Positions 28,553-39,620 are shown, counted from the stretch's first letter. The stretch is 64,000 nt of DNA from Pollenia angustigena (GCA_930367215.1 OV884059.1:241985803-242049802); one strand, 5' to 3'. Made by a program: numbers and translations. The notes: a model not told the origin generated them from the letters alone.

Positions 28553-28995
28553 TGTTACGTTTTTTCCTTTAATAAACGCGTTCGGTTTACTCCCTTTATA
28601 ATAAACCGTTGAGTTCTTTTAATTGCAAATCCGAATAAAAACACACACTTATTCAACTTAACAAACTTTATTGAAATTAATTATTTTGTTCACAATTGTT
28701 AGTTACGAACAGAACCGCTTTTCAAAACAGACTAAACTAATTTTACATGAGTCACCCCTTTTTATATTTCATAATTATTTCTAGATTTTTCCTGAACCTT
28801 CCCGTAAAAACTATTTATTATGTTCTATAACCATTTCTAGAAATTACTGGGAAATTTATATAGGAATTATTTTTTAAAATAACAGTTGTGTTGAAAATTG
28901 TACATGACAATTTTAAGTAACATAAAACTATAACTTACAAGATAACTTATAACTATAACTATAAATAATTCTTAGATAATTTAAATTTCGTAACA
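28553..28995 (-). repeat. 3' LTR
   Basis: TG...CA ends (TGTTACG at 28553, GTAACA ending at 28995). It is near-identical to 32033-32474. A TTTATT motif (AATAAA on the element's strand) lies within. It directly follows the purine tract on the minus strand. Confidence 0.93.
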
Positions 28996-29008
28996 CTGCC
29001 CTCCACTT
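28996..29008 (-). promoter_or_regulatory. Polypurine tract
   Basis: Minus-strand AAGTGGAGGGCAG abuts the 3' LTR. It overlaps the stop codon of the long frame (TAA at 29009-29007), so coding and plus-strand priming signals share bases. Confidence 0.8.
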
Positions 29009-31613
29009 AAGCCTGTTCGTCCCGAATAGGCTCAGATTCTCCTTTTCCATAATGGGCTAGTCGTTCTAGATGTACCACTTTCATTTTTGATCTTGGGCTC
29101 TTATATTTCTGGATCCGATACACCACGTCATTCAATTTCTTTATTACTTTATATGGGCCATCCCAATGAGTCTGCAGCTTTGGAGATAGTCCTTTCTTCC
29201 GTTGCGGATTAAAAAGAAAAACCAGCTGGCCTTCTTTGAAGCCTTCCGAATTTGCCACTCCATTGTTTCTGGCTTTCATCTGGTCATTTGATGAATTAAC
29301 ACGCCTTCGTCTTAACTCGTTTTTCTGCTCTTGGGTAGAGTCATTATTATTCGCTGGTACGGATAGTTCACCAAAGTTGTACTGCTGGACCGGATTTCTA
29401 CTTTCTCCAATTAGACCACTGTTTGCAACGCACTGTGGGCATGTAATTACGCAATCAATCACGGCTTGCTTGCAACCGATCCAATAGTAGCTTGCTTTTA
29501 ACTTCTTTATGGTTTTCGTAACGCTTAGATGCCCACCACCAGTACCTTCGTGGAATTTCTTCACAACTTCACATACTTTAGAAGTCGGTACTACAATAAG
29601 GTTTTTAACCGTTTTGCCATCAGTACTTTCCCATGTACGGTATAGGCAACCATTTATCATCCGCAGACTACTCCACTGCGCCCAATACGCTTTCATTAGT
29701 GGACCGTTCAATTTAATTTCTTCACGAGTCGGCCTTTCACCTTCTTTTTTAGCCATCATAATTTGCGCTAATAAGGGGTCACTTTTCTGCGCCGTTGACC
29801 AGTCTTCGCTGGGTTCCACATCTAATAAGCGAATCTCATTTATTTCATTGTTTTTAGACTCTATACCGTGCTTGCTTTTATGTTTACTGGGCCGTCTTGA
29901 ATATGTGCTCGCTTTCCCACGTTTTTCATCGTTTCTTTGGGAGGACAATTTCTTATGATCACTAGTGACTAGCTGTCTTACAAGGGCTTCACTTCCATTC
30001 CCAACGTTAAGGGGTACTTCTAGACCATACCAATTCATAATTTGTCGTCCCATGTCTAGACTAATGCCTTGACGAATCATAAAATCTGCTCCAATTATGA
30101 CCTCGTCCATAATTTCAGCCACAATTAACTCATCAAAAACTATCATATCGGCCATTCTTATTTCCACTCTTGCTTTGCCATAGACAATAACAGACTCTCC
30201 CGTAGCTGTTCGCAAGTTTACACCACTTAGCGGCTCGACAGCTCCCTTTATCAAATCAGCTCTTATAATGGAATGTCCTGCACCAGTGTCGATAGTCAAA
30301 ATGCGGATTTCACCATTTATGTAACCACAGGTCGTAATATTTCTGTTACTCGTTTTCACTACTAAATTGATCGTAAGATCTTCAGTTTCCTCTGCACTGC
30401 TAGCTCTTCTCAGCTTTAGCGGTGGCTCCCGTGATGATTGTTGACTTGCTCTTCGTTTGTTCCTTTGCGGCGAAGCAGATCTCGATCGTTGTTTGGGTGC
30501 TTTGCAGTTTCGCTGAATGTGGCCAATCTTACCACAATTATAGCATTTTGCCTTGTTTTTACCTTGTTTCTCGCTCAAAGCTCGCAAAACTGCCTCCTTC
30601 ATGCTTCTCATTTCCTTTAAAATATCTCTTCCTTCTTCAGCAGCAAAATCAAGTTTCCGCACCATATACGTTTGTGGCCTTGAAATTATCCTTGCGGTTT
30701 CTTGTGCTAGGGCAAATGATACCGTTTCTGCAAATGATGGCTTCTGTGATGCACATACCGCTAGTTTTACATCAGCATCCCGTATACCGTTTACAAATGC
30801 CTCGGTCTTAAAATGATCTAGCAATGGATGACTTTCACCTGGATTAGTAAGCTGCACCAAGCGCTCAATCTCTAATGCAAAATCCTGTAGCGTCTCGTTT
30901 GGCTTTTGTACTCTACCCCATAATTCCATTCTGAATATTTCTTTTCTATGTTCACCACCATACTTGCGTTGCAGTGCTACCATAATGTGCTCATAATTAT
31001 TTCTGCAACTTACTGGTACACTTTCAAGAATTTCAGCCGCAGTTCCTTTTAAAGCCAGAATCAGCTCTATGGCTTTTTCTTCATTGTTCCAAGCATTTTT
31101 ATTGGCGACTGTGTCAAACTGGAACTTAAACACATTCAATGGTGAGCTGCCGTCAAAACTTGGAGCTCTTATTCTATTCGAGACTTCTGGAAAAACTCGC
31201 ACCACTCCCTCCTGGCACTGAAGACTATTTACTCTTTCTTCCAGATGATGAAGTTTTCCATCAAAAACCGTGACTTGTGTTTTTACATTAGTGACTTGTG
31301 TTTTTACATCAGACAATTCTATTTCCATATCGTCTACTCTTTCGTTTATAACAGTAGAAATCTCTTGAAGCTTCTCAAGTTTGTCATTAGTAGCATTAAG
31401 TTTCTCGTTTGTCACTTTAGAATTTTCTTGAATTTCGGCTAAGATGGTGCTTGAATTTTCTTTTACCATCCTCTCAATGTTTTTAGAATTTTCTGCTAGG
31501 ATAGCGTTTGAATTTTCTTTTACCAACTTCTCCATGTTTTTAGAATTTTCTTCCATTTTTCTAGAATTTTCTTCCATTTTTCTAGAGGTTACAGCCGAAT
31601 TTTCTTTAACCAT
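29007..31613 (-). CDS. Gag-protease-integrase-remnant fusion of the LTR element
   Basis: The frame of 868 codons has no stop. In order: an Asn/Glu/Lys-rich coiled-coil region built of KENS/MEENS repeats (1-130); a retroviral-type Gag capsid region (about 145-310, opening PSFDGSSPLNVFKFQF); a CCHC zinc knuckle CYNCGKIGHIQRNC (357-370); an aspartic protease with IDTGAGHSII (DTG at 442-444) and IIGADFM (506-512); a short linker where reverse transcriptase and RNase H should be; the integrase HHCC zinc finger (H688, H695, C725, C728); and, without the DDE core, the integrase C-terminal module (WDGPYKVI, about 817-824). Both deletions leave the frame open. The upstream frame 31952-31614 is in phase and separated by one TAA. 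Initiation at 31613 is therefore doubtful; it is more likely the body of one longer gag frame. Confidence 0.9.
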   Translation of the reverse strand: MVKENSAVTSRKMEENSRKMEENSKNMEKLVKENSNAILAENSKNIERMVKENSSTILAEIQENSKVTNEKLNATNDKLEKLQEISTVINERVDDMEIELSDVKTQVTNVKTQVTVFDGKLHHLEERVNSLQCQEGVVRVFPEVSNRIRAPSFDGSSPLNVFKFQFDTVANKNAWNNEEKAIELILALKGTAAEILESVPVSCRNNYEHIMVALQRKYGGEHRKEIFRMELWGRVQKPNETLQDFALEIERLVQLTNPGESHPLLDHFKTEAFVNGIRDADVKLAVCASQKPSFAETVSFALAQETARIISRPQTYMVRKLDFAAEEGRDILKEMRSMKEAVLRALSEKQGKNKAKCYNCGKIGHIQRNCKAPKQRSRSASPQRNKRRASQQSSREPPLKLRRASSAEETEDLTINLVVKTSNRNITTCGYINGEIRILTIDTGAGHSIIRADLIKGAVEPLSGVNLRTATGESVIVYGKARVEIRMADMIVFDELIVAEIMDEVIIGADFMIRQGISLDMGRQIMNWYGLEVPLNVGNGSEALVRQLVTSDHKKLSSQRNDEKRGKASTYSRRPSKHKSKHGIESKNNEINEIRLLDVEPSEDWSTAQKSDPLLAQIMMAKKEGERPTREEIKLNGPLMKAYWAQWSSLRMINGCLYRTWESTDGKTVKNLIVVPTSKVCEVVKKFHEGTGGGHLSVTKTIKKLKASYYWIGCKQAVIDCVITCPQCVANSGLIGESRNPVQQYNFGELSVPANNNDSTQEQKNELRRRRVNSSNDQMKARNNGVANSEGFKEGQLVFLFNPQRKKGLSPKLQTHWDGPYKVIKKLNDVVYRIQKYKSPRSKMKVVHLERLAHYGKGESEPIRDEQA

Positions 31614-31952
31614 TTACTCCATTTTTCTAGAATTTTCTTCCATTTTTCTAGAATTTTCTTCCATTTTTCTAGAATTTTCTTCCATTTTTCTAGAAGTTTC
31701 TGCCGACATTTTTTCCATTTTCTCCATCATAGCAGCAAACATTGTACCAAAATCCATGTTGCTTGTTACTGCACGGGTAGCAACTTCTATTTCTTCTTTT
31801 TCTTCAAATTCATAAGTTGCGATGTCAATATTGCGTCGCTTAAATTCATCGATTAATCTTTTCTGCAGCTCAGCTTTATTTCCTGCAGTAGGCAGATCCA
31901 ACTTGCCCAACTCTTTCTTGAGCTGTTCAACTTTTAGCTCCTCGAATTTCAT
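31614..31952 (-). CDS. N-terminal Gag segment with SAP domain, ended by an in-frame stop
   Basis: 112 residues. It opens MKFEELKVEQLKKELGKLDL and continues through a SAP-type helix-turn-helix (about 3-37, DLPTAGNKAELQKRLIDEF), a DNA-binding motif found in chromatin proteins and some retroelement Gags. It then has acidic residues and four MEENSRK heptads. The stop TAA follows MEENSRKME and the same repeat pattern resumes immediately downstream (MVKENS), so the stop looks like a mutation in a single gag frame, or a readthrough site. It lies about 80 nt downstream of the primer site. Confidence 0.82.
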   Translation of the reverse strand: MKFEELKVEQLKKELGKLDLPTAGNKAELQKRLIDEFKRRNIDIATYEFEEKEEIEVATRAVTSNMDFGTMFAAMMEKMEKMSAETSRKMEENSRKMEENSRKMEENSRKME

Positions 31953-32016
31953 TGTTGTTTGTATAGTTTTTTTTTTTTTTTTTTATTTGTTTATTTTTTT
32001 TTTTTTATTGCAATTT

Positions 32017-32030
32017 CACTTCTGACACCA
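32017..32030 (-). promoter_or_regulatory. Primer-binding site for tRNA-Leu
   Basis: Minus-strand TGGTGTCAGAAGTG begins two bases after the 5' LTR. It is complementary to the 3' end of fly tRNA-Leu (CACTTCTGACACCA), as in the mdg3/micropia/blastopia group. Confidence 0.82.
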
Positions 32031-32032
32031 AT

Positions 32033-32474
32033 TGTTACGTTTTTCCTTTAATAAACGCGTTCGGTTTACTCCCTTTATAATAAACCGTTGAGTTCTTTTA
32101 ATTGCAAATCCGAATAAAAACACACACTTATTCAACTTAACAAACTTTATTGAAATTAATTATTTTGTTCACAATTGTTAGTTACGAACAGAACCGTTTT
32201 TCAAAACAGACTAAACTAATTTTACATGAGTCACCCCTTTTTATATTTCATAATTATTTCTAGATTTTTCCTGAACCTTCCCGTAAAAACTATTTATTAT
32301 GTTCTATAACCATTTCTAGAAATTACTGGGAAATTTATATAGGAATTATTTTTTAAAATAACAGTTGTGTTGAAAATTATACATGACAATTTTAAGTAAC
32401 ATAAAACTATAACTTACAAGATAACTTATAACTATAACTATAAATAATTCTTAGATAATTTAAATTTCGTAACA
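32033..32474 (-). repeat. 5' LTR
   Basis: 442 bp, TGTTACG to GTAACA, near-identical to 28553-28995. It differs by one T in the run after TGTTACG, one C/T and one G/A. It is flanked outside by ATAT. Confidence 0.93.
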
Positions 32475-32478
32475 ATAT

Positions 32479-33068
32479 TATTGAGTTATGAGGTTACCCA
32501 CCCACATTCTCATGTTTTATGAAAATTGACGGCAGCGGAACAATAACTAACAGTATTTTGTAATGGGTTTATTCATAAAAATAGTATATATTTAATAAAG
32601 GTTTACAAAACAAATTTTTTTTTAAAGTTTTCTTTAATAATCGTTTGTTTAAGTAAGTCGTTATTGACAACAACCGATTACTATTAACAGACTCTTGGTA
32701 TTTTCTACGCCGTTTTTAAGTCGACGGTGAGTAGAATTGTCTCTGTTTTTTTTTGTCGACAGGAAGTTTTGCGACGACTCAAATGAAAGATAAAGAAGTT
32801 TTAGCTAGAAATTTATTTTATATTTTTTTTATATTATTTAATACGTTTAAATTAATAAAATGCAAATTTTAAAGAACTTATGGACACAAACTTTAATATT
32901 TTGTTTAAATCAGTGCACCGAAAGTTTACCAAAAACCTGTGTTGAAATACATAAAATACATTTTAGATTTCGGCCAAATGCCCCCTATGTAACGCTTAAA
33001 TAACTAAAGCCCGAGCTAGCTGACAGTATAAGTAAAGTTCCAAATCAGCCGCTTCATTTTGTTGTATT
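32479..33068. other. AT-rich spacer, nothing recognised
   Basis: No coding, RNA or repeat signal that I can support. Confidence 0.4.
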
Positions 33069-33071
33069 TAA

Positions 33072-33214
33072 CATAGCGTCTTCACCTGACAATTTTTTGT
33101 CATACTAAACGTCAAAGTCTATATAAAAAAAAACTCGAAAAGTTTTGTCAGCGTTTTTTTAATATGAAGTTTGATGTTTGGTATGACAAAAAATTGTCAG
33201 GTGAAGACGCTATG
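33072..33214. mobile_element. Palindromic PIF/Harbinger-like MITE, copy 2 of 3
   Basis: 143 bp, CATAGCGTCTTCACCTGACA to TGTCAGGTGAAGACGCTATG, flanked by TAA (33069-33071 and 33215-33217). It differs from copy 1 by a few bases (CATACTAAACG, TTGATGTTTGG). Confidence 0.88.
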
Positions 33215-33335
33215 TAAAGCCTTTAGAACAATTATATTTAACAAAAAGATGTTACTTAACCGTAACGTCGAATGAATACATTACTTTTAGCTTTTTTTAC
33301 TTTTAGTTTTTCAAAACACCCTTTTTATGATAGTT

Positions 33336-34340
33336 CAAGGCGAATTCATACAAGGTGATCTTACTTTGGAAAGGGATACAACACTGTATAAAACATTAAC
33401 GTTGTGTTTAAATAATACAACACTGTAGTAAGCAATTCAAACTAACAGGTGGTCTAATTAGCCCAGATGATAACTTTTTTTTTGCTTTATAATTGTTGGA
33501 TGTTAAAATTTGTTTATTTTTTTTTGTTTACATTTAAGTTGAAAACTTTCAGCAGGCATTAAAAATAGTTTCACATAAACTAAATAAATTAATAAAAAGT
33601 GAGAAAGTGAAAAAGTTTTAATAGAAACTAAATAAAAAAAAAGTAACAATGCGTTAATGGCCTTAAAAGATCTTTGTCTTGATTCTGCACACAGTTCCAA
33701 AGCTTTTTGGGCAAATTATTGTTTTGTAACCCACATCAGTTCCTTGGCGGTAAAGGACTTCTTTAATGGATAAGGAGCTATTAAAGCTTGCAATTCCCAT
33801 ACCTTGTGCTCGAAGCCATGTTTAACATACTGATGACCCTTAAGAGTCGTAGCTTTCTTAAGTAAGCGTTCGTGGGATCTGGTTTACCCACGGCTATGGC
33901 TTTAATGATAATGAATATCACATCTGAATCCAAATAGTGGGTTTTCAATTTAGATAAATGGTTGAAGGCCATTTTCCCAAAATTTCCAGTTAGTGTAATT
34001 GCATTTCAATGACTCTGCTAAACTTTATGGGCCCTTTACTTATCATCCAATTTAATGAAGGCCTTGACTAAGTTATTCCAAGACTCCAATCCTTGCTGTA
34101 AACATTTTCATAAAATTTTGCGCATTTGCAGCATGTACTTTATTAATTAATTATTATTACTTTTTAATGAATGCGCCTTGGCTTAACTAAATATTTTTAT
34201 GTTTTCGGCTTACGTCATTTGTTTTTGACACTGTACAATGATTTTACAAAAACAAATTGCGTGTGGTTTTTGTGGAGTTGTACTTGTTGTAGTACTGAGA
34301 TTACCTGAAATGAATTCGACTTGGTTTTTAATTTAAAATT
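33336..34340. mobile_element. Composite of CAAGGCGAATTCA hAT-family pieces
   Basis: The left terminus CAAGGCGAATTCATACAAGG is at 33336. Interior words TTTATAATTGTTGGATGTTA (33486) and ATGATTTTACAAAAACAAAT (about 34240) are shared with 39480-39610. A right terminus-like AAATGAATTCGACTTGG is at about 34307-34323, and another GAATGCGCCTTGG at about 34170. Terminal octamers do not match, so boundaries are uncertain. The segment 33540-34140 reads on the minus strand like a decayed coding remnant (KHGFEHKVWELQALIAPYPL) that I cannot assign. Confidence 0.5.
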
Positions 34341-34723
34341 GTGTGTTTTGAAATGTAACATTTTAAAAAGGTTGATAATTATAGAATTTATGAAAGACTG
34401 AATAGAACTGCCAGAACGGTATACCATTTTGACATATGGTGTGAATTCGTTTGAGATAGCTTATTTTAATATGACTTTATTAAAAAAACCAACATTAAAC
34501 TTCAGAAAAAAAACAAAAATTTAGAGAAGGGATTTTATTCTGCCAAATTTTCGAAAATTAGTCGTCATCGACACATAATTCTTAGAAAATACCAAATTAA
34601 CGTCGAAGGGATGTATTTGTCGACTTGATGTGACAACAACTAAAAAATTACGTCGGAAATGACTTATGTATATAATAGGGGAAATTTACAAGATCATGAT
34701 ATTGGCAATCAGTCGGCCGTCTT

Positions 34724-34850
34724 AAAAGTGTTCCATTATTAGAACTTAACTTTACCCTACCATGTAGGATGAACTTTAATTTACTTTATCTCACATTAGG
34801 TTAAAGTAAAGTTTTAATAATGAAACACTTTTTATTGAGCCGGTCTAGTT
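34724..34850. mobile_element. Short TIR element, about 127 bp
   Basis: GGCCGTCTTAAAAGTGTTCC at the left pairs with AACACTTTTTATTGAGCCGG-like sequence at the right (core AAGTGTT(T/C)CATTATTA). The pairing continues inward through AACTTTACC/GGTTAAAGT. Confidence 0.6.
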
Positions 34851-37800
34851 GTAAAATATGAAGAACTGCAGCTATCTTTCGCTAATACTACCGCTACCCT
34901 TACATTTTCTAAGCAATAGTTTAGCAATAGTTGAAGAAGAAGAAAATTAAAATTTTTAGAGGAACATAGTTTTCATATTTCGTTTGCTCCTGCTATATAC
35001 ATTCATGTATACAAATATGAAGTAGGAGCTAGAGCACAAGTCTAAAATTTATAGCATATGGCTAACAGAAAAAGCAGTAGACAGCAAAACGTACAGCAAT
35101 TAAGTGTCATGTGAGGTTGTTTTAGAAGAAGCATGAAGTAGCAATAATGTAACTATAAAGTAGCTAAAAAATATCGTATAAGCAAATAAAAAAACAACAA
35201 CATTTCTGTCGCAGTCATATAAGGAATCGAATTTTGTTACGAGCGTCTAATACGAACATGCTATGCTGCCTCTTTTTATCGTCCGATAGTTTAATTTCGA
35301 ATTAATTGAGAAAACTGTTTGTATCGAACAAAATATATTGATATTGCGCTATAATTTTCCGAAGATGGCTTAGAAATCCATAATGGCGTTTCTACGTTGA
35401 AGGTCAAATGCATGTAGGGTCGGAAAACCTCACATACTTACAGGACGTTGAGTTTACTATGTTGCTGTATTTTCTCCCCCAATTGTTCAATTAAATCAAC
35501 GCACATATATTTAACAAAATAAATTTAAACAAAATAATTTCGAATTAAGGAAAAATTAAAAAGAAAAATAAAATAAAATGTTTTAAAAATGTAGCACAAT
35601 TACAAAGGAATTTACACTGAAAAAATTCAAGCAAGTCAGAGCAAAGTTCTTTAGAAAATCTGCTTAAAAGAATGAACTTTTATTTTTTAAATAACCTTTT
35701 TACTGGGATTAAAATTCTGATGTTTGGCAGCGTTTTATACTCACAAATATAATTGACAACACTTGCAATCTCACCCACACCAGATGACATGAAATAAAAG
35801 CAAACGCGGAGAAACTCTTCAAAAGACTACAATGGGAGTTGGCAGGAAAAAACCGTTATAAAAAGAGCTGATTTTTTTTCTGCATGTATTTATTGTCTTT
35901 TATTTTAATTTTTGCTGTAAATTATTTTGAATTTATTTTAATGACTCTGTTTCTGCATCTTTTTTCATTAATTTTTTTTACTAGTTTTTTAATGCTTTTT
36001 AATGTGAAGGACCTGGAAGCAATGACATTATTTTAAATGAAAAAAGTAACATAAAATTTAACATTTTTTATAGAAATTTTTTTATAACTTAAAAAATATA
36101 CTCAACGTGTACGTAAAAAAGTAATTTTACCTAAAAAAAAGGATATTTTTTCATAAAGTTTTTTCTCTCTTTAATTATGCTACACCTGAAAAAGGAGAAA
36201 ATTAAAATTTGTTGCATTAAAATGGAAAATGTGTATATAATATAAGATACAGGTGGTTGCAAAAAATACTAGGAAGTTATTTCGATTATTTTTTATAAAT
36301 TTGAATAAAACTTATAAAAATTAAAAAATATTACAACTTTTTCTGGGTGTAAGATTTTGTTATGCATATTACACCAAAAACATTTAATTTAAAATGTTTG
36401 TCACATTATAATCACGTGATTTCAAATCAAGCGATTTTCGTAACAGGCCTGTATATTTGTTTTTTTTTTTTTTTTTTTTAATTTAAAATATTGAAAATTT
36501 TTTGGGACGGTGATAAATTCTATTTTAATACGGAAAATCCTTACTCATTATTCTGGTAGATTTTCAAACTTTAAAATCGTCGCTATTTTGGCTCTGCGCC
36601 TTATGTAGTGCAATGTAAGTGTAAAGGGCAAAAAAAAACCCCGCCAAACGGTTCCACAAACATATGAAAAATGTATGGAGCTTAAAAATGTTTGATATTC
36701 ACACAAACATCTTGTTGCTTTTGTTGACTACCGTAACAAACAAGCTAAAATTTTACGTTTGTACAAACCTTTTGTGTTGTTTATAAGGGTATTTGCTTAA
36801 AACAAAAGTGTAAAGTATGGTTGCACGAAAATCTAAAAATGTAAATTGTTAAACTGTTTGCGCTATTTAGTGTTTAAGGGGATGGAAAACACTTTGTTTA
36901 ATATAATTTTCGCTTCTATTACAATGCTGAAAACTTTTTCAATCTTATTTTGCAACAAATTCAAAATGTTCATCTACGTATAAAATGGAATTATTTTTCC
37001 TTTCAACCTTTTAATTTAACTACCCTGTATAATTTTCTTTTTTATTAAAGCAACTTTTATATAATCCCGTAAATAAATGAACATTTTTTTTTTTTTAATA
37101 TAAATTTCTTTTTTCATTTTTATTTTATGTCAGAATTTTTCATTTTATCACATTGAAACATCCTTTTATCCTTACACTATTAAAAAAAAGAAAAAGAAGA
37201 AGATGAAAACTCTCGGTAAAAAAAATTTTACAAAATGAAATTTTTCTAGTTTGAAATTCCTCTTAACATTTTTGTTGATTTTATATGGTATTTTTGAAAA
37301 GCTGCCAAGGCAAAATTAAAAAAGAAAAAAAACAAATACTTTTTGTTAAAAAATGGGGAAAAAACCAAAAGGATATTTCAACTTTGCCAAAAAAAAAAGG
37401 AAAAATATTTTTTCAAGCTATAAAAAGGCATGTCCCTTTTTTTTATAACCCAAAATAATAAAAATAAAAAATATAATACAAAAAAAACCACCCACAATAT
37501 TTAGCCCAATTTCGTTTTTTTCTTTATGTCGTCGTTACAATAAACCAACACTTGTATAAAGATTGGGTAAGGGTGTGTAAGTGTATGAAGGGGGGATGTA
37601 GGTCCTGATAACACACAAACAACAAAAATTTGCTGGCTTTTTTCAAATCCCTTTTTTGTAAGTAACTAAAATAAAAAAGAGGGTTACTTCCTCTTAAAAA
37701 TATTTATTCCAAAATTTTACTCAAAAGCACACACACACACACACACACATGCCTTTAAGAAAAGCCTTTACTTAGTCATAAACTTTAGATTTTTGAAAAA

Positions 37801-38684
37801 AAAAAAAAAAAAAAATTAAAACGAAAACGAAAAAGATTTTAGATATTCCTACAAATGCCACTCAACCGTTTTTTCAGTTTACATATTTTTTTTTTCATCT
37901 AAAGCTTTTAATTTTATTTCTCTTTTTTTGAATCGCGTGGAAAAAATTTTCTTTTATATTTTTCCATCACAGCTTGGATGGTTTGTTTGGGCTTTTGTGT
38001 TCATTTCTCGTTTAAAAATTGTAATAATAAAAAATTATAATACAAACATACTGAGAACAACGTTAAAGAAGGCAACGACGGATAGGTAGAAGGAGGAGAA
38101 AGAGAGGTTTTTTAAAGAAAAAAAAAATTATAAAAAATGCCATTACAACATGTAAAAAAAAATTATATAAAAAATGACAGCAGCAACAACTACAAAAACG
38201 TCAGAAAAAAGAAAAAAAAAGTAGAGTTGAAAAAAATTATAACGACCATTTTTTTGTTAAAATTTTTTTTTTTGCTTTAATTTTTTTTTTTTTTTGCTTT
38301 AAGATATTTGTTGAGTTTTTTTTTCTCCATATTTTTCCTTCATTTTTACCATGTTTTATTTTTGCAATTTTATCCGTTTTTTTCTGAAAATATCGATTTT
38401 TATGTCATGATAATAATGAAAAAAGGTGCTCCTGTTTTTTTTTATTCTGGCAAGCAAATTTACACTGAAAAAATTTGTAATTTAATTAGTTTGATTTACT
38501 TTCGATTTAAGGGGAATTATTTTTTGGTGCAATTTTCGAAATTTTATTTTATTTTACTTTTGAATATTTGTATAAATTAATTAAATTAATTAAAGTAAGA
38601 CGTAAAGCCGTAAATTTCTAAAAACACGCTTTGTTTACCCACAATTTCGTCATAAATTTAATTTATTTACCTTTGAAAACAAAT
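34851..38684. other. Long AT-rich region, low complexity
   Basis: No gene was recognised on either strand. It is dominated by A- and T-runs, especially 36950-38600. A (CA)n microsatellite is at about 37729-37750. The 90-codon frame at 38308-38580 is Phe/Tyr/Ile-rich, made of T-runs, and I do not regard it as coding. Confidence 0.5.
37729..37750. repeat. (CA)n microsatellite
   Basis: An uninterrupted run of about eleven CA units in A/T-rich surroundings. Confidence 0.85.
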
Positions 38685-39620
38685 CAAGGCGAATTCATTG
38701 CAGGTGATCTTAAAAGCCCTGCTCAAGGTATATTTATAGCAGGTAGCCTCGAGATTACAACAATTGTACAATAAAACAAACAACAGGTCTTTTTATTATT
38801 GTTTTGTGATACGAACTGTCAAACAGCAAAGGGGTTGAAAAGAGACAAAAAAGACAAAAGATAAAGACAAAAAACTTGTTTACTATACAACATTTGACAG
38901 TTTGTATCACAAAACAAGCCAACATATGGTTTTTTTCGGCGGTCGAGTAGGAAAAGTTTGTATAGGTACAAACTAGTTTTTTTTATGTAAATAAACCTTT
39001 TTTACTAGTAATTTTTTTGCGTCGCTCATACGATGCAATTGTGTTCCTACGATCAACTGCATAAACATTTTCCTAAAGAATAAAATAAATAATAATAAAT
39101 AAATAAATCATTCAAAACGAAATTTTCTATGAAAATTTTTTATAGGTATAAACCTGTTTGGTTTTTTTTATAAAATATTTTGGAATCATTTCTAAATAAA
39201 TTTTTATACATACAAGGCGAATTCATAACAAGTTTTCTTCAGGGGTCAGTACACTGTCAAATGCTTGTCATGCAGGCGAATTCACGTGCGTGCGTGTGCT
39301 AAACGTAATTTCCGCCGTCATATCAAAATTTTTTTTTATTTTCCATCCACCGTCGACATCTTTGTCACACATACAAACACATTTTCCCTAATATTACAAT
39401 ATCGCTTGATGAGAAATGCTTGACCGTGTACAGACCCCTTAAAAATGTATAAAAATTAAAAGCCCTGCTGATCTTTTTTTACCTTTATAATTGTTGGATG
39501 TTAAAATTTTGTTTATTATCTTTGTTGCTGTTTTTGACATTGCAGAATGATTTTACAAAAACAAATAGCTTTTGGTTTTTGTAGGAAATGTACTTGTTGT
39601 AGTACCGAGATATTGAAATG
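38685..39620. mobile_element. Nested miniature elements (hAT MITE inside a hAT-family element)
   Basis: It begins CAAGGCGAATTCATTGCAGG (38685). At 38724 a right-truncated copy of the 13351-type MITE starts (CAAGGTATATTTATAGCAGG), preceded by TTAAAAGCCCTGCT. The same 14-mer reappears at about 39453-39466, after which host-element sequence (TTTATAATTGTTGGATGTTA) resumes. So 38724-39458 looks like inserted material flanked by GCCCTGCT. A further CAAGGCGAATTCATAACAAG terminus at 39213 lies inside. Confidence 0.5.

Larger units (their letters stand above)
28553..32474 (-). mobile_element. Young, internally deleted Ty3/gypsy-type LTR retrotransposon
   Basis: The 3.9 kb element lies on the minus strand. 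Two LTRs of 443 and 442 bp begin TGTTACG and end CGTAACA. The target duplication is ATAT (28549-28552 and 32475-32478). I count two substitutions and one 1-bp indel between the LTRs, so insertion was recent. A primer-binding site fits tRNA-Leu and a purine-rich tract precedes the 3' LTR. The internal part is only 3.04 kb and lacks reverse transcriptase, RNase H and the integrase catalytic core. It must be mobilised by an intact relative, if at all. Confidence 0.93.

Noticed and set aside
30422..30816. Plus-strand frames of 60-149 codons across 29236-31815
   Set aside because: Antisense shadows of the LTR element's coding frame.
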